Shown here: positions 36,263 through 46,678 of the stretch, piece by piece
Position numbering within the stretch: position 1 is the stretch's first letter
Layout of the letters: every line of letters begins with the position of its first letter
Assembly: GCF_001890385.1 (NCBI RefSeq)
Contig: NZ_CP018221.1
Location: forward strand, 731,501 to 795,500
DNA length: 64,000 nt
Source: Tardibacter chloracetimidivorans
GTDB taxonomy: Bacteria > Pseudomonadota > Alphaproteobacteria > Sphingomonadales > Sphingomonadaceae
Direction: 5' to 3'
Notes under the pieces: generated by a model
The model's input: the letters and a program-made list of their open reading frames with translations, nothing else
Databases searched by the model: none
What the model was told of the DNA's origin: nothing
Program-made: the position numbers and the translations under genes

Positions 36263-37813
36263 TCAACGAAGCTGGAGAAGGGCGATGCCGCCGGATTCGG
36301 CCGCAATGCGCACGCCGGGAGGAAGCGGCCGGGTCAACCGTTCGCGCCCGCAGATGATCGCATAGTCATAGCGCCTCTCCTTCCCCAGCATCGCCAGACG
36401 CTCATCATAATAGCCCGGACGCGCGTGAAGGCTGGAGTCATTCGGCCCATTGCTTTCAACCACGGCGCTCTCCAGCGGCCCCTTGATCCTGAGCGGCTGC
36501 TGGCTGGGGCTCGCAAACAGAGGCGCCACGCTGCCGTGCGTGAGGACCGCAAGCGGCCGGTACATCTGGCAGCGCGGAGTCAGCCCATCCCGCTTGTCCT
36601 CGCCCGTTGGAAGAATGTCGATGACGAGCGCGCCTTCAGGAACCGCAGCCATGACGCGCGTATAGTCGGCGTAATCGCCGGCATAGGCCGACCAGCCGAT
36701 GAAGATGGCCGCGATCCGGACCAGCCCGATTGTGAACAGCGCGGCCAGCACGGCCCTGGCCCCGCGCCCTATCGGCTCGGACATCGCCAGCGCCGACACA
36801 AGCAGCAGCGCCACCACCAGCGGGATGCGATCGGAGACATAGCCGACGCCGAACAGGCTGGGCGGCATCGCCGCGCAAAGCAGGATCAGCCCGATGAGCG
36901 CGGGCCAGCACCAGCGATGGAGCCGCATCCAGCCCTTCCACAGGGCGAAGGCGATAAGCAGCGCCGTGCCGATGAACGTCGCAAGGTCGAGCAGGAGATA
37001 GGGGCTTTCCGCAACCCGGAAGATGGTGCGCAGACGATACCAGAACTCGAAATCCAGCCGCTCCGCCAGCGTCCCGCCCGATGCGTGCTGGCGAATGGCG
37101 TCGAGGGTCGATCCGCTCTGCCCTTCGGCGCTCGATGTGGGCATCCGGAGGAAAAGCACGACCGGGACGATGGCCTGTGCGGCCAGCAGCGCCGCCTTGC
37201 GCCCCAGCCCGCCAACGGTCCGCTCGCGCGCATGCAACCATCGGCCGAACTCCAACGCTCCCAGCAGGACGCCGTAAATGGCGAAGGCGAAGCCGTGGCA
37301 GAAGAAGATCGCGAGCGCCCCGGCCGAGGCCGCCGCCGACGCAATGACAGGACGTTCGCGCAACCGGAACCACAGGCCCAGGTTCCAGAACACCAGCCCC
37401 AGCCCCAGCAGGAAATTGCTGAACCCCCAGTTGAAGATGTAGCTGTAGAGCAGCCCGAGCAGCAGCACCGCAGGCAGCGGATCGGCCCGGCGATGAAGCG
37501 TTCGGTGCAGGAAAATGACCCCGCTGAACTGCACCAGCAGGATCAGCGCCGCGATCAGCCGGGCGGCGGCAAGCGGCGGCATCACGCCAAGCAGCGGCGT
37601 CGCCAGCGCATCCAGCCCCAAGTTGGGAAGCAGCGCCCAGGCGGAAGCGTAATTGGCCGCAAGCCGCGCCTCGTCCAGGTGCGACAGCACATAATAGCGG
37701 GCGATGTGGTTATAAAAATCTATCAGCGGCAACACGGGCGTTGCGAGCAGCGGGATCATCAACAGGATCGCGCAACCGAATGTGAGGACGCCGACCCGCG
37801 CCGTGCCGTTCAT
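36263..37813 (-). CDS. Multi-span GT-C-like membrane protein (Gtr-type transferase)
   Basis: The 516-residue protein has about 11 hydrophobic spans. After the first span comes PLIDFYNHIARYYVLSHLDE, an acidic loop like those of GT-C enzymes that take sugar from a polyprenyl-phosphate carrier. The C-terminal 110 residues are periplasmic (VIDILPTGEDKRDGL..., YDYAIICGRE). Its ATG overlaps the stop of the upstream GtrB-like gene. In the Gtr scheme it would be the final, glycan-specific transferase. Confidence 0.7.
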   Translation of the reverse strand: MNGTARVGVLTFGCAILLMIPLLATPVLPLIDFYNHIARYYVLSHLDEARLAANYASAWALLPNLGLDALATPLLGVMPPLAAARLIAALILLVQFSGVIFLHRTLHRRADPLPAVLLLGLLYSYIFNWGFSNFLLGLGLVFWNLGLWFRLRERPVIASAAASAGALAIFFCHGFAFAIYGVLLGALEFGRWLHARERTVGGLGRKAALLAAQAIVPVVLFLRMPTSSAEGQSGSTLDAIRQHASGGTLAERLDFEFWYRLRTIFRVAESPYLLLDLATFIGTALLIAFALWKGWMRLHRWCWPALIGLILLCAAMPPSLFGVGYVSDRIPLVVALLLVSALAMSEPIGRGARAVLAALFTIGLVRIAAIFIGWSAYAGDYADYTRVMAAVPEGALVIDILPTGEDKRDGLTPRCQMYRPLAVLTHGSVAPLFASPSQQPLRIKGPLESAVVESNGPNDSSLHARPGYYDERLAMLGKERRYDYAIICGRERLTRPLPPGVRIAAESGGIALLQLR

Positions 37814-38835
37814 GCCCTGCGCGACCCGTATCGGGACGGCGCATCGTCGTCAGACAACCGCGGTTCGGTCTGCCCTTCATCGAGGCCGATCTGTTCCCTG
37901 ACGATATAGAGCGGCCGGGCCTTCACCTCGTTGAAGATGCGGGCGACATATTCCCCGATCACTCCAAGCCCGGTCAGCATGATTCCGTTCATGAACAGCA
38001 TCACCGTCATCAGCGAGGCATAGCCGGGCACCGGATTGCCCAGCACCAGCGTCTTGCCGATGATCCACAGCATGTAGAGTGTCGAAATCAGGGCGCAGGA
38101 CGCGCCGATATAGGTCCATATCTTCAAGGGCGTGGTGGAAAAGGAGATGATCCCTTCCAGCGCCAGACCCCACAGCCGCAAGGGCCTGAACTTGGTCTCT
38201 CCGGCGCTTCGTTCCGGGCGGGCATATTCCACCACCACCTGTCGGAAGCCGAGGCTGGCGAAAAGCCCCTTCATGAAGCGCTGCCGTTCTCTGTACTGGC
38301 AGAGAACCTCCACCGCCCGCCGGTCCATGAGCCTGAAATCGCCTACGTTCGATGGAATATCAACCGAACTCAATCGGCCCATGACCCGGTAGAATGCCGA
38401 AGCGGTGCTGCGCTTTGCCCAGCTGTCGCTCGATCGGTCCTTCCGGGCAGCGAGGACGACGTCATAGCCCTCGCGCCATTTGGCGACCATTTCGACGATC
38501 AGTTCGGGCGGGTCCTGCAGATCGACGTCGATCGGCACGACAGCGCGGCCGGTGCTGTGATCGATCCCGGCGGTAAGCGCGATCTCCTTGCCGAAATTGC
38601 GGGAAAAATCGAGGATCTTCACGCGCGAATCCTGCCGGTTCGCTTCGCGCAGCACGGAAAAGGTGCGGTCGCTGCTGCCGTCGTTGACGAAAACCATCTC
38701 CCAGCGCGGAGAGATTTGTTCGATGATCGGCGTCACCCGCTCCAGAAAGAGGGGGATCGCCTCTTCCTCATTATAGACGGGAACGACCAGGCTGATCTCC
38801 GGCCGGCCAGCGCCCGTGGCTTCGAGCCCGCTCAT
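37810..38835 (-). CDS. GtrB-like polyprenyl-phosphate glycosyltransferase (GT2)
   Basis: The 341-residue protein has a GT2 domain: ISLVVPVYNEEEAIPLFLER, FVNDGSSDRTF, DVDLQDPPELI and the YDVVLAARKDRSSDS loop. Two C-terminal spans follow (TYIGASCALISTLYMLWII and MLFMNGIMLTGLGVIGEYV). Family members load glucose or another sugar on undecaprenyl phosphate at the inner face. It overlaps the genes on both sides by four bases, forming one operon. Confidence 0.85.
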   Translation of the reverse strand: MSGLEATGAGRPEISLVVPVYNEEEAIPLFLERVTPIIEQISPRWEMVFVNDGSSDRTFSVLREANRQDSRVKILDFSRNFGKEIALTAGIDHSTGRAVVPIDVDLQDPPELIVEMVAKWREGYDVVLAARKDRSSDSWAKRSTASAFYRVMGRLSSVDIPSNVGDFRLMDRRAVEVLCQYRERQRFMKGLFASLGFRQVVVEYARPERSAGETKFRPLRLWGLALEGIISFSTTPLKIWTYIGASCALISTLYMLWIIGKTLVLGNPVPGYASLMTVMLFMNGIMLTGLGVIGEYVARIFNEVKARPLYIVREQIGLDEGQTEPRLSDDDAPSRYGSRRA

Positions 38836-39290
38836 TCCGCCGCCCTTCTGAACACGAGCGTCCGCGACCCGATGAAGTTGAAGACCACGACGACGGCCGT
38901 TGCGACAAGGCTGCCCGGACGCAGGCCAAGCACGGGGGTGAGCAGGTGTACGCCGGTGCTGAACATCACTGCGCCGATAACATTCAGGATGACAAAGGCG
39001 ATGAACTGGTGGTGGGCCTTTCGTTCATGCTGGCCGGCGAAGGTCCAGAACTTGCTGACGATGAAGCTGTGCACGGTGGCAACGGCATAGCCGATGAAGC
39101 TCGCGATCCATTCGTCAACGCCATAGCGCTCGTTCAGCACGAACAGTATGACAAGGCAGATGCTGGTGTTGAGTACACCGGTGACGCCGAAGCGCAGGAT
39201 CTGCCCGGCAAGCTCCCGATTCCTGCCGCCTGCTGGCGTGCCCGCCGTGTTCTTTGAAGACCTCGTGTCCACCTCGGCAGGCCCGTACAT
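38832..39290 (-). CDS. GtrA-like flippase
   Basis: The 152-residue protein has four spans (about 28-48, 58-78, 90-112, 120-140) with the GtrA pattern: QILRFGVTGVLNTSICLVIL, FWTFAGQHERK and SRTLVFRR. GtrA proteins are proposed to flip the sugar-lipid made by GtrB. The gene is first in the three-gene cassette, after a 119-base gap from gatA. Confidence 0.85.
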   Translation of the reverse strand: MYGPAEVDTRSSKNTAGTPAGGRNRELAGQILRFGVTGVLNTSICLVILFVLNERYGVDEWIASFIGYAVATVHSFIVSKFWTFAGQHERKAHHQFIAFVILNVIGAVMFSTGVHLLTPVLGLRPGSLVATAVVVVFNFIGSRTLVFRRAAE

Positions 39291-39409
39291 ATTTGCGCAA
39301 CCCTTTTTGCCCTTGCAGATCGTTATTGCGGTGCAAAATGCGGCAATGCACCTGTTTATCCCTGAATCATTGCCGCCTTGTTAGGAAAATACGCTCAACC
39401 GTAACGAAC

Positions 39410-40891
39410 CTACCACCATCTGTTAGGTTGCGCCACGAACCCGGCGGCCTGCTCAAGCGCATAGGAGGCATTGAGCACGCCCGCCTCGTCCAGTGGCCTG
39501 CCGATAATCTGAAGCCCGAGCGGAAGCCCCTGCGCATCCAGCCCGCCGGGCACCGACATCGCGGGCAGGCCCGCAAGGCTCGCCGGAACGGTGAAGACGT
39601 CATTGAGGTACATGGCGATCGGGTCCGACACCTTCTCGCCAAGCGCGAAGGCGGCCGACGGCGCGGTCGGCGTCAGAAGCACGTCGCACTTGTCCCAGAC
39701 CTGCTCGAAGTCGCGCGCGATCAGCGCCCGCACCTTCTGCGCCTTCATGTAATAGGCGTCGTAGAACCCCGCCGACAGCACATAGGTGCCGATCATGATG
39801 CGCCGCTTGACCTCCGCCCCGAAGCCCGCCGAGCGGGTTTCCGCATACATGTCGTCAAGGCTGCCGTTGTCGGGCGCGACGCGCAGGCCGTAGCGCACCC
39901 CGTCATAGCGCGCGAGGTTTGAGGATGCCTCGGCCGGAGCGACGATGTAATAGGTCGCAAGCGCATGATGCGTGTGGGGAAGCGAGACTTCGACGATCTC
40001 CGCCCCTGCACCCTTCAGCCATTCGACGCCGTCGGCCCAGAGCTTGTCGATCTCGCCGGGCATGCCGTCGACGCGATATTCCTTCGGGATGCCGACCCGC
40101 ACGCCCTTGAGGTTGCCGGTGAGCGCCGCTTCATAATCGGGCACCGGCAGATCGAGCGAGGTGGAATCCTTCGGATCGAAACCCGACATTTCCTTGAGCA
40201 GTATGGCGCAATCGCGCACGTCCCGGGCCATCGGACCCGCCTGATCAAGCGAGGAAGCGAAGGCGACGATACCCCAGCGCGAACAACGGCCGTAGGTGGG
40301 CTTGATGCCGGAAATGCCGGTGAACGCGGCCGGTTGGCGGATCGAGCCGCCGGTGTCGGTACCGGTCGCTCCCGCCACGATCCGCGCGGCGACCGCAGCC
40401 GAGGAACCGCCGCTGGAGCCGCCGGGCGCGAGCGGAGCCGTATCGCCTCCCGAGCGCCGCCATGGTGAAATCACATTGCCGAAAGCGCTCGTCTCGTTCG
40501 ACGAGCCCATGGCGAACTGGTCGAGATTGAGCTTGCCCAGCATGCCCGCACCCGCCGCGAAGAGCTTTGCAGTGACGGTGGATTCATAGGGCGGCGTGAA
40601 GCCTTCCAGGATCTTCGACGCAGCGGTGGTCTGCACGCCCTTGGTTGCGAACAGGTCCTTGATGCCCAGCGGCACGCCGGAAAGCGGCCGCAGTTCGCCC
40701 GAGGCCCTGCCCCGGTCCGCGACATCGGCCGCCGCGAGCGCATGATCGGGCGTTTCCACGATGAATGCGTTGAGGGCGCGGCCGCCCTCGACCGCGCGGA
40801 CATAGCTTTCGGCCACTTCGCGCGCCGAAAAGGCGCCCTCGCGAAAGCCATCGCGCAACTCGGCGATCTTGAGTCCGGTCAGTTCGGTCAT
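39410..40891 (-). CDS. gatA: Asp-tRNA(Asn)/Glu-tRNA(Gln) amidotransferase subunit A
   Basis: The 493-residue protein has the amidase signature [16 protein letters not shown] and [11 protein letters not shown], giving the Ser-cisSer-Lys triad with the lysine in PLGIKDLF. GatA releases ammonia from glutamine for transfer to tRNA by GatB. Its ATG overlaps the gatC stop by four bases. Confidence 0.96.
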   Translation of the reverse strand: MTELTGLKIAELRDGFREGAFSAREVAESYVRAVEGGRALNAFIVETPDHALAAADVADRGRASGELRPLSGVPLGIKDLFATKGVQTTAASKILEGFTPPYESTVTAKLFAAGAGMLGKLNLDQFAMGSSNETSAFGNVISPWRRSGGDTAPLAPGGSSGGSSAAVAARIVAGATGTDTGGSIRQPAAFTGISGIKPTYGRCSRWGIVAFASSLDQAGPMARDVRDCAILLKEMSGFDPKDSTSLDLPVPDYEAALTGNLKGVRVGIPKEYRVDGMPGEIDKLWADGVEWLKGAGAEIVEVSLPHTHHALATYYIVAPAEASSNLARYDGVRYGLRVAPDNGSLDDMYAETRSAGFGAEVKRRIMIGTYVLSAGFYDAYYMKAQKVRALIARDFEQVWDKCDVLLTPTAPSAAFALGEKVSDPIAMYLNDVFTVPASLAGLPAMSVPGGLDAQGLPLGLQIIGRPLDEAGVLNASYALEQAAGFVAQPNRWW

Positions 40892-41175
40892 TCGATCACC
40901 TTGGGAACCGCGAAAAAGCCATGCTCCGCCTGGGGTGCGTTGGCCAGCACCTCGTCACGGATGCCGCCGTCGGTGACATTGTCTTCCCGCAGACGAAGAT
41001 GGTTGGGGATGACAGCCGTCATCGGCGCGACGCCGTCGGTGTCGACCTGCTGAAGCTGCTCGATCCAGCCGAGAATCCCGTTGATCTCGGACTCCAGATG
41101 CGCGGCTTCGCCCGGCGCGAGCCTGAGGCGCGCCAGCCTGGCGACACGTTCCACCATGGCGGCGTCGACAGCCAT
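40888..41175 (-). CDS. gatC: Amidotransferase subunit C
   Basis: The 95-residue protein [20 protein letters not shown] has a helical N-terminus followed by [20 protein letters not shown] and [10 protein letters not shown], as in GatC. It wraps around GatA and stabilises the complex. It leads the operon. The 174 bases to the divergent gene hold its promoter, not clearly identified. Confidence 0.95.
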   Translation of the reverse strand: MAVDAAMVERVARLARLRLAPGEAAHLESEINGILGWIEQLQQVDTDGVAPMTAVIPNHLRLREDNVTDGGIRDEVLANAPQAEHGFFAVPKVIE

Positions 41176-41349
41176 TCCCTACTCCCTTTCAGTGCGGACG
41201 AACGCGCCTAACAGGCGTGGCGGCAAATCTCAATCGCCCAGCAGCGCCTATGCCTCCACAAGCGCGCGCCAGCGCCGCTTTCCGCATTCCCGCTTGCAAT
41301 AGCCCCGGCTCCCCCTAGCTTCGCCCGAAAATCGAGGAACCGGGATTCG

Positions 41350-42462
41350 ATGCTTGCGCGGCGCTTTTTGTGGATCATCGTAGGAATTGTCATGCTCGCG
41401 CTCGCAGCGGCTTTTGGTTACCGGATGTTTGGAGAACAGTTGCTGAAGGCGGCCATGGTGCCTTCGGTGCCGTTCGCGGAAAGCAAGCAGGATTCGAAGC
41501 CCGACTATCGCCGTCCGGCCATGTGGCTGTCGCGGCCGGACCTGCCGGACGATCCCGCCCGCTGGGCGCCCGAGGGATATGGCGCCGCAGCCCGGCCGAC
41601 GATTGCGACATTTTATGTCGTGCCGACCACCTATCTTCGCCGCGACCGCTGGAACGCCCCGCTGGACGACCGTGAAGCGAATGAACGCGCGCGCCTGTTC
41701 GCCCAAACCCAGGCAAGCGTCTTCAACGGAGTCTCCGCGACATGGGTGCCGCGCTACCGCCAGGCCACCTTCGGCGCTTTCCTGACCGACAAGGCCGATG
41801 CGGAAGCGGCGCTGGATTTCGCCTATCAGGACATTCTGGCAGCGTTCGAGACGTTTCTCGGCGCAATTCCGGCATCGCGGCCCATCATCCTTGCAGGGCA
41901 CAGCCAGGGCTCGCTTCATCTAATGCGGCTGCTGAGAGACCGGATCGCGGGAACTCCCCTCTCCCGCCGCATCGTCGCGGCCTATCTGGGCGGTTGGCCG
42001 GTGTCGCTGGAAGCCGACATCCCGGCTCTGGGGCTGCCCGCCTGCACCAAGCCTGGCGAGGCGCGCTGCGTGATCGCCTGGCAAAGCTATGCCGAGCCTG
42101 CCGAGCCGGGAGCGGTCGCAAAGGTCTATCACGCCTCTACCGGCCTGACCGGCAAGCCCCGGCAGAACACCGAGATGCTCTGCGTCAATCCGTTGACCGG
42201 CGCTCCGGCCACCGCCGCCCCTCCTACGGAAAATCTGGGCGCGCTGCGGCCAAGCGAGGATTTCTCCACCCTTTCGCTGGAAGCCGGAAAGATCGGCGCG
42301 CGCTGCGACAAGGGCCTGCTTCTCATCGGTCCGCCGCCGCTTGGCTTTGGCCGCTATGTCCTGCCCGGCAACAATTTTCACATCTACGACTATGCCTTGT
42401 TCTGGGCCAATCTGCGTGCCGACGCGGAAGCGCGCGCCGCCAGCTTCGCAAAGCCGTGGTGA
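41350..42462 (+). CDS. DUF3089 alpha/beta-hydrolase-like exported protein
   Basis: The 370-residue protein has an N-terminal membrane anchor ([19 protein letters not shown]). The body has [19 protein letters not shown], then [19 protein letters not shown] with the GHSQG nucleophile elbow, as in the DUF3089 family. Lipase or esterase activity is likely but the substrate is unknown. The TGA overlaps the ruvX GTG. Confidence 0.8.
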   Translation: MLARRFLWIIVGIVMLALAAAFGYRMFGEQLLKAAMVPSVPFAESKQDSKPDYRRPAMWLSRPDLPDDPARWAPEGYGAAARPTIATFYVVPTTYLRRDRWNAPLDDREANERARLFAQTQASVFNGVSATWVPRYRQATFGAFLTDKADAEAALDFAYQDILAAFETFLGAIPASRPIILAGHSQGSLHLMRLLRDRIAGTPLSRRIVAAYLGGWPVSLEADIPALGLPACTKPGEARCVIAWQSYAEPAEPGAVAKVYHASTGLTGKPRQNTEMLCVNPLTGAPATAAPPTENLGALRPSEDFSTLSLEAGKIGARCDKGLLLIGPPPLGFGRYVLPGNNFHIYDYALFWANLRADAEARAASFAKPW

Positions 42463-42920
42463 TTACGGTCGAACCCGGCGCATTTCGCGATTCGCTTGAC
42501 GACGGGGGCAGGCTCGCCGGGCTGGATGTCGGCGTCAAAACCATCGGCATCGCGCTCTGCGACGCAGGCTGGACCATCGCCTCACCTGCCGAGACGATCC
42601 GCCGCACAAAGTTTTCAAAGGACATGGCGGCGCTTTCCGCATTCTGCGCCGCCCATGCGGTGAAGGGGCTGGTGATCGGGCTGCCGCTGAACCTGGACGG
42701 CAGCGATTCGCCGCGCACCCAGTCCGTCCGCGCCTTTGCCCGCAACCTCCAGCCGCTTGGCCTGCCGATCCTGCTGTGGGACGAACGCTGGTCCACCCAG
42801 GCAGTGACTCGGACTCTGATCGACGCCGACCGAAGCCGCGCCCGACGGGCCGAGCTGGTCGACAAACTTGCCGCCGCCTATATTTTGCAAGGCGCGATCG
42901 ACCGGCTGGCTATGGCTTGA
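42459..42920 (+). CDS. ruvX: Putative Holliday-junction resolvase / pre-16S rRNA nuclease
   Basis: The 153-residue protein has [50 protein letters not shown] and [12 protein letters not shown], the RuvX/YqgF signature with its RNase H-like acidic residues. The start is GTG 42459, overlapping the previous TGA. In many bacteria it matures the 5' end of 16S rRNA. Confidence 0.92.
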   Translation: MITVEPGAFRDSLDDGGRLAGLDVGVKTIGIALCDAGWTIASPAETIRRTKFSKDMAALSAFCAAHAVKGLVIGLPLNLDGSDSPRTQSVRAFARNLQPLGLPILLWDERWSTQAVTRTLIDADRSRARRAELVDKLAAAYILQGAIDRLAMA

Positions 42921-42953
42921 GACTTGCGGAAAAGCGGTCTAGAGCCTGCGTCC

Positions 42954-43943
42954 ATGATCGAGATTTCGCCCGGGCCATCCTCCCTTTCTCCCGGCGTTCA
43001 TCCTTTTCCCCATCGACATCTGCTTGGCATAAACGGCCTTCAGCCGTGGGAAATCACTTATCTGCTGGATGAAGCCGAAGCCTGGGTCACGGTGAACCGG
43101 GGCACGGCGAAGCATGACGGGCGGCTGAGCGGCCTGACCCAGATCAACGCCTTTTTCGAGAACTCCACCCGCACGCTGCTGTCCTTCGAGATCGCGGGCA
43201 AAAGGCTGGGCGCGGACGTCGTCAACATGGCGGTCGCATCGTCCAGCGTGAAGAAGGGCGAGACGCTGCTGGACACGGCGCTGACGCTGAACGCAATGCG
43301 GCCCGACGTCATCGTCATACGGCATGACGCATCGGGCGCGGTCGCGCTGATCGCCGAGAAGGTCGACTGCCCGGTGCTGAACGCGGGCGATGGGCGGCAC
43401 GAGCACCCCACACAGGCGCTGCTCGACGCGCTCACCATCCGCCGCCGCAAGGGCCGCATCGAAGGGCTGACCGTGGCGATCTGCGGCGACGTGCTGCACA
43501 GCCGGGTCGCGCGCTCCAACATTCTGGCGCTGACCGCGCTGGGCGCGAATGTGCGGGTGGTCGCCCCGCCCACGCTGATGCCGCCCGCGATCGAGGCCAT
43601 GGGCGTGACGCCGTTTCTGGACATGGACCGGGGGATAGAAGGCGCGGACGTGGTGATGATGCTTCGCCTCCAGCGGGAGCGGATGACGGGCGCATATGTG
43701 CCTTCATCGCGCGAATATCTGGCCTTCTACGGCCTGACCCGCGAACGGCTGGAGCGGGCGGGCAAAAACGCGCTTGTCATGCACCCCGGTCCGATGAACA
43801 GGGGTGTCGAGATCGAAAGCCATGTCGCCGACGACATCCACCGCTCGGCAATCACCGAACAGGTGGAAATGGGGGTCGCGGTGCGCATGGCCTGCATGGA
43901 CGTGCTGACACGCGCGCGGCGCGGCGTGGAAGGCTGGGCATGA
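42954..43943 (+). CDS. pyrB: Aspartate carbamoyltransferase catalytic subunit
   Basis: The 329-residue protein has [20 protein letters not shown] (carbamoyl phosphate loop), [27 protein letters not shown] and [14 protein letters not shown]. It makes carbamoyl-aspartate in pyrimidine synthesis. The start MIEISPGPS is chosen at 42954. Its stop overlaps the next gene, encoding a dihydroorotase-like partner. Confidence 0.95.
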   Translation: MIEISPGPSSLSPGVHPFPHRHLLGINGLQPWEITYLLDEAEAWVTVNRGTAKHDGRLSGLTQINAFFENSTRTLLSFEIAGKRLGADVVNMAVASSSVKKGETLLDTALTLNAMRPDVIVIRHDASGAVALIAEKVDCPVLNAGDGRHEHPTQALLDALTIRRRKGRIEGLTVAICGDVLHSRVARSNILALTALGANVRVVAPPTLMPPAIEAMGVTPFLDMDRGIEGADVVMMLRLQRERMTGAYVPSSREYLAFYGLTRERLERAGKNALVMHPGPMNRGVEIESHVADDIHRSAITEQVEMGVAVRMACMDVLTRARRGVEGWA

Positions 43944-45172
43944 CCACGCCCGTCGCCATCATCAACGCGCGGATCATCGATCCGGTCAACGGCCGCGAAA
44001 CCCGGGGCGGCGTGCTGTGCGCCAACCGCAAGATCGTGGCCATCGGGCAGGTGCAGGTCCCGTCCGGCGCGAAGCGGATCGACGCCAAAGGAACGATCGT
44101 CGCGCCCGGCTTTGTCGATGTCGGCGTGTTTTCGGCAGACCCGCATGCCTGCGCCGCCGGTGGAATCACGCGCGTGGCGCTGATGCCCGACCAGTCGCCC
44201 GTGCTGGACGACCCGGCGCTGGTCGCGCGGGCGACCGCAGCGCGCAAGCCCGATCTGTGGGTCCACCCCCTGGCCGCCGCGACGCGGGGACTGGAAGGCC
44301 TTGAGCTTGCCGAAATCGGGCTGATGAAGGCGGCCGGGGCCGTCGGCGTCGCCACCGGGCGGCGCTGGATCGCTTCGTCAGGGGTGATGAGCCGGCTGTT
44401 CGCCTATGCCAACGCCTTTGATCTGCCGATCATCGTCCATGCCGAAGACGGCGGGCTTGCCGACGGCGCAGCCGCGACCGCAGGCGAGACGGCGACCCGG
44501 CTTGGCATTCCCTCCGCCCCTTCCGTAGCAGAGGCGCTGGCGGTGGCGCGCGACCTGATGCTTGCCGAACAGGCGGGCGCGCATGTCCATTTCCGCCAGC
44601 TATCGACACGGGCATCGTTCGATCTGATCCGGCAGGCGCGGAAGCGGGGCGTAAGGGTAAGCTGCGGCGTTTCGCCTGCGCATCTGCTGCTGTCCGATAT
44701 CGCGATCGGCGCTTTCCGCACCTATGCGCGGCTATCTCCCCCGCTTCGGAGCGAGGACGACCGGCTGGCGACGATCGAGGCGGTGCGGGACGGGACGGTC
44801 GATCTCATCTGTTCCGGCCACGACCCGCGTGGCACCGACGACAAGCGCCTGCCTTATGCCGATGCAGCACCGGGCATGGCGGGCGCGGAAACGCTCCTCG
44901 CGCTGTCGCTCACGCTGGTGCGAGACGAGGTCATCAGCCTGCCCCGGCTTGTGGCGATGCTCAGCTCAACTCCGGCCAGCCTGCTCGGCCTGCCTGCGGG
45001 CCAGCTGAAGGTGGGCGGTGACGCCGATCTGGTCGTGTTCGACCCCGACGCGCCATGGCGGGTCGATGACGACAAGATGCAGGGCCAGGCAGGAAACACC
45101 CCGTTCGACGGGCTGCCGGTTCAAGGCAAGGTGACCGCCACCATCAAGGGCGGCGAGATCGTAAGCCGCTAG
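43940..45172 (+). CDS. Dihydroorotase-like protein lacking metal ligands (PyrC'/PyrX type)
   Basis: The 410-residue protein follows the dihydroorotase fold, but its key motifs are changed. The usual DxHxH segment reads [14 protein letters not shown], the HH-LLLTD site is SPAHLLLSD, and the DHAPH site is SGHDPRG. Part of the loop after the HxH site is also missing. HAEDGGLAD is kept. In Pseudomonas a comparable inactive PyrC' is needed to assemble PyrB. The tight overlap with pyrB fits that role. Confidence 0.85.
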   Translation: MTTPVAIINARIIDPVNGRETRGGVLCANRKIVAIGQVQVPSGAKRIDAKGTIVAPGFVDVGVFSADPHACAAGGITRVALMPDQSPVLDDPALVARATAARKPDLWVHPLAAATRGLEGLELAEIGLMKAAGAVGVATGRRWIASSGVMSRLFAYANAFDLPIIVHAEDGGLADGAAATAGETATRLGIPSAPSVAEALAVARDLMLAEQAGAHVHFRQLSTRASFDLIRQARKRGVRVSCGVSPAHLLLSDIAIGAFRTYARLSPPLRSEDDRLATIEAVRDGTVDLICSGHDPRGTDDKRLPYADAAPGMAGAETLLALSLTLVRDEVISLPRLVAMLSSTPASLLGLPAGQLKVGGDADLVVFDPDAPWRVDDDKMQGQAGNTPFDGLPVQGKVTATIKGGEIVSR

Positions 45173-45174
45173 GC

Positions 45175-46659
45175 TCAAAGCCCGGCGAGCTGCTGCCTTT
45201 TGCCACCGGCCATCTGCATCGGCCTGTCGCCACCCTCGCGCCGGACGAAGCAATCCGCCCCCTGCTGCCTGAGAGAGCTGCACAGCGACGCGGCGTCCGC
45301 ATAACCATCGAACCCGCCCACCGACAGCCGGTGGAACACAGCGCCAGTGGCGGACACGGTATAGACGCTGTGCGACGGCGCATATTGGGCAAGCCGCTTG
45401 AAATTATCGGTCAGATGGACCCAGCCCGGCTCCATCCAGCGCGTGTGCTTGTAGGCCGCCAATTGCACGAACCATTCGCCACCGGGCTGGATCGGCTTTT
45501 CAAGCGGCGCAGGCTCGAAGGCCACGCGCTTGACGGTGGCGGAGGTGACCACGGCGGGCTTCGGCGCCGGCTCGGGCTGGGCCGGAGCGGCAGGAACGGG
45601 CGTTTCAGCACTGACGGCGGCGACCGCTTCAGGCGCTAGCGCGGTTTCCGGCACCGATGCGGTTTCAGGCACCGATGCGGTTTCCACCACGGACGCCGAA
45701 ACAGCCGGAGCCGCAGGGGCGAGCGGAACGGCCGACGCAGGCACATCCACCGGGCTGATGGTCGCTGCCGGCTCAACCGGGGCGGTAATCGCCGCTTCGG
45801 TGCTCGCTGCGGCCGCTTGGGAAGCAGTGGCGACATCGGCCAGCATCGGCTCTGCCGAAGCCATTTCCACCGGCGCTGCGGCAGCGTTGGCAGGCTTTGA
45901 AAGCGCGAGCATTTGCGGCTGGCCGGGGTCTCCGGCAACCGGAGTCGCGCCAAGCAGCGAGGCGACCTGCATGTCGCGCGCTTCGGGCGAGGCGAGCCTT
46001 GCCCAGTTTTCCATCCGGCGATCCAGATCGGCGGGAGACACGTCCTGCGCGGCAACCGTGCGCGCCTTTGCCCATTGACCATCGAGCGCATAGGCGAGCG
46101 CGAGATTCTGCCGTGTCCGCGAAGTGCCGCGCATGCCGCGAGCGGCGGGTTCAAGCACCTCCACCGCACGGGCGGTGTCCCCGGCCAGCGCAAGCGCGAG
46201 ACCATAATCGTCGGCGGGCGCGTTGCGAACCTCGGCAAGCGCGGCCCGTGCGCCCGCGCGATCCCCTTGCGCCACGCGGGCAACGGCCTGGCCAACGCGC
46301 GCCTTGTCGTTGTCCGGCATCAGATGGATCACGTCGGCGAACGCCTGATCGGCCGACAGGAACCGGCCCGCCCGCAGATAGGCCTGGGCCAGCTGTGTCC
46401 GATAGCCCGCATCCTCGGGCGCACCCGCGACGGCCCGCTGCGCCATGTCCACGGCCTGGGCATAATCACCTGCGGCCATGGCGCGAGCGGACTGCTCCGC
46501 CATCTTGTTCGCAAGCCTTGATGTGATGTCGACCGTCACCCCGGCGGACTTCGGCCGCTGCGCATAATTGGTCGATCCGCACCCGGCCAGAGCCGTGGCG
46601 ACGATCAGCGAGGACGCCGACAGCTTCAGCAATGTCATGGCAGTCGCAGGGCTATTCAT
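45175..46659 (-). CDS. TPR lipoprotein with SPOR domain
   Basis: The 494-residue protein has a lipoprotein signal (SSLIVATALAGC). Helical TPR-like repeats follow (about 50-210: YAQAVDMAQRAVAGAPEDAG, AYLRAGRFLSADQAFADVIH), then a long Ala/Pro/Val-rich linker with SVPETA repeats. A C-terminal SPOR domain begins about 385 (GGEWFVQLAAYKHTRWME..., VYTVSATGAVFHRLSVGGF). SPOR domains bind denuded septal glycan, so it probably acts in the periplasm at division sites. It precedes an RHH-like gene and a parA-like gene in one block. Confidence 0.85.
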   Translation of the reverse strand: MNSPATAMTLLKLSASSLIVATALAGCGSTNYAQRPKSAGVTVDITSRLANKMAEQSARAMAAGDYAQAVDMAQRAVAGAPEDAGYRTQLAQAYLRAGRFLSADQAFADVIHLMPDNDKARVGQAVARVAQGDRAGARAALAEVRNAPADDYGLALALAGDTARAVEVLEPAARGMRGTSRTRQNLALAYALDGQWAKARTVAAQDVSPADLDRRMENWARLASPEARDMQVASLLGATPVAGDPGQPQMLALSKPANAAAAPVEMASAEPMLADVATASQAAAASTEAAITAPVEPAATISPVDVPASAVPLAPAAPAVSASVVETASVPETASVPETALAPEAVAAVSAETPVPAAPAQPEPAPKPAVVTSATVKRVAFEPAPLEKPIQPGGEWFVQLAAYKHTRWMEPGWVHLTDNFKRLAQYAPSHSVYTVSATGAVFHRLSVGGFDGYADAASLCSSLRQQGADCFVRREGGDRPMQMAGGKRQQLAGL

Positions 46660-46678
46660 GGCGCCGTCCTTTTGAAGA

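Noticed and set aside
36425-37909. A 494-codon rightward frame antisense to the GT-C gene
   Set aside because: Arg/Gln/His-rich antisense translation of membrane spans; the opposite strand encodes a coherent multi-span protein.
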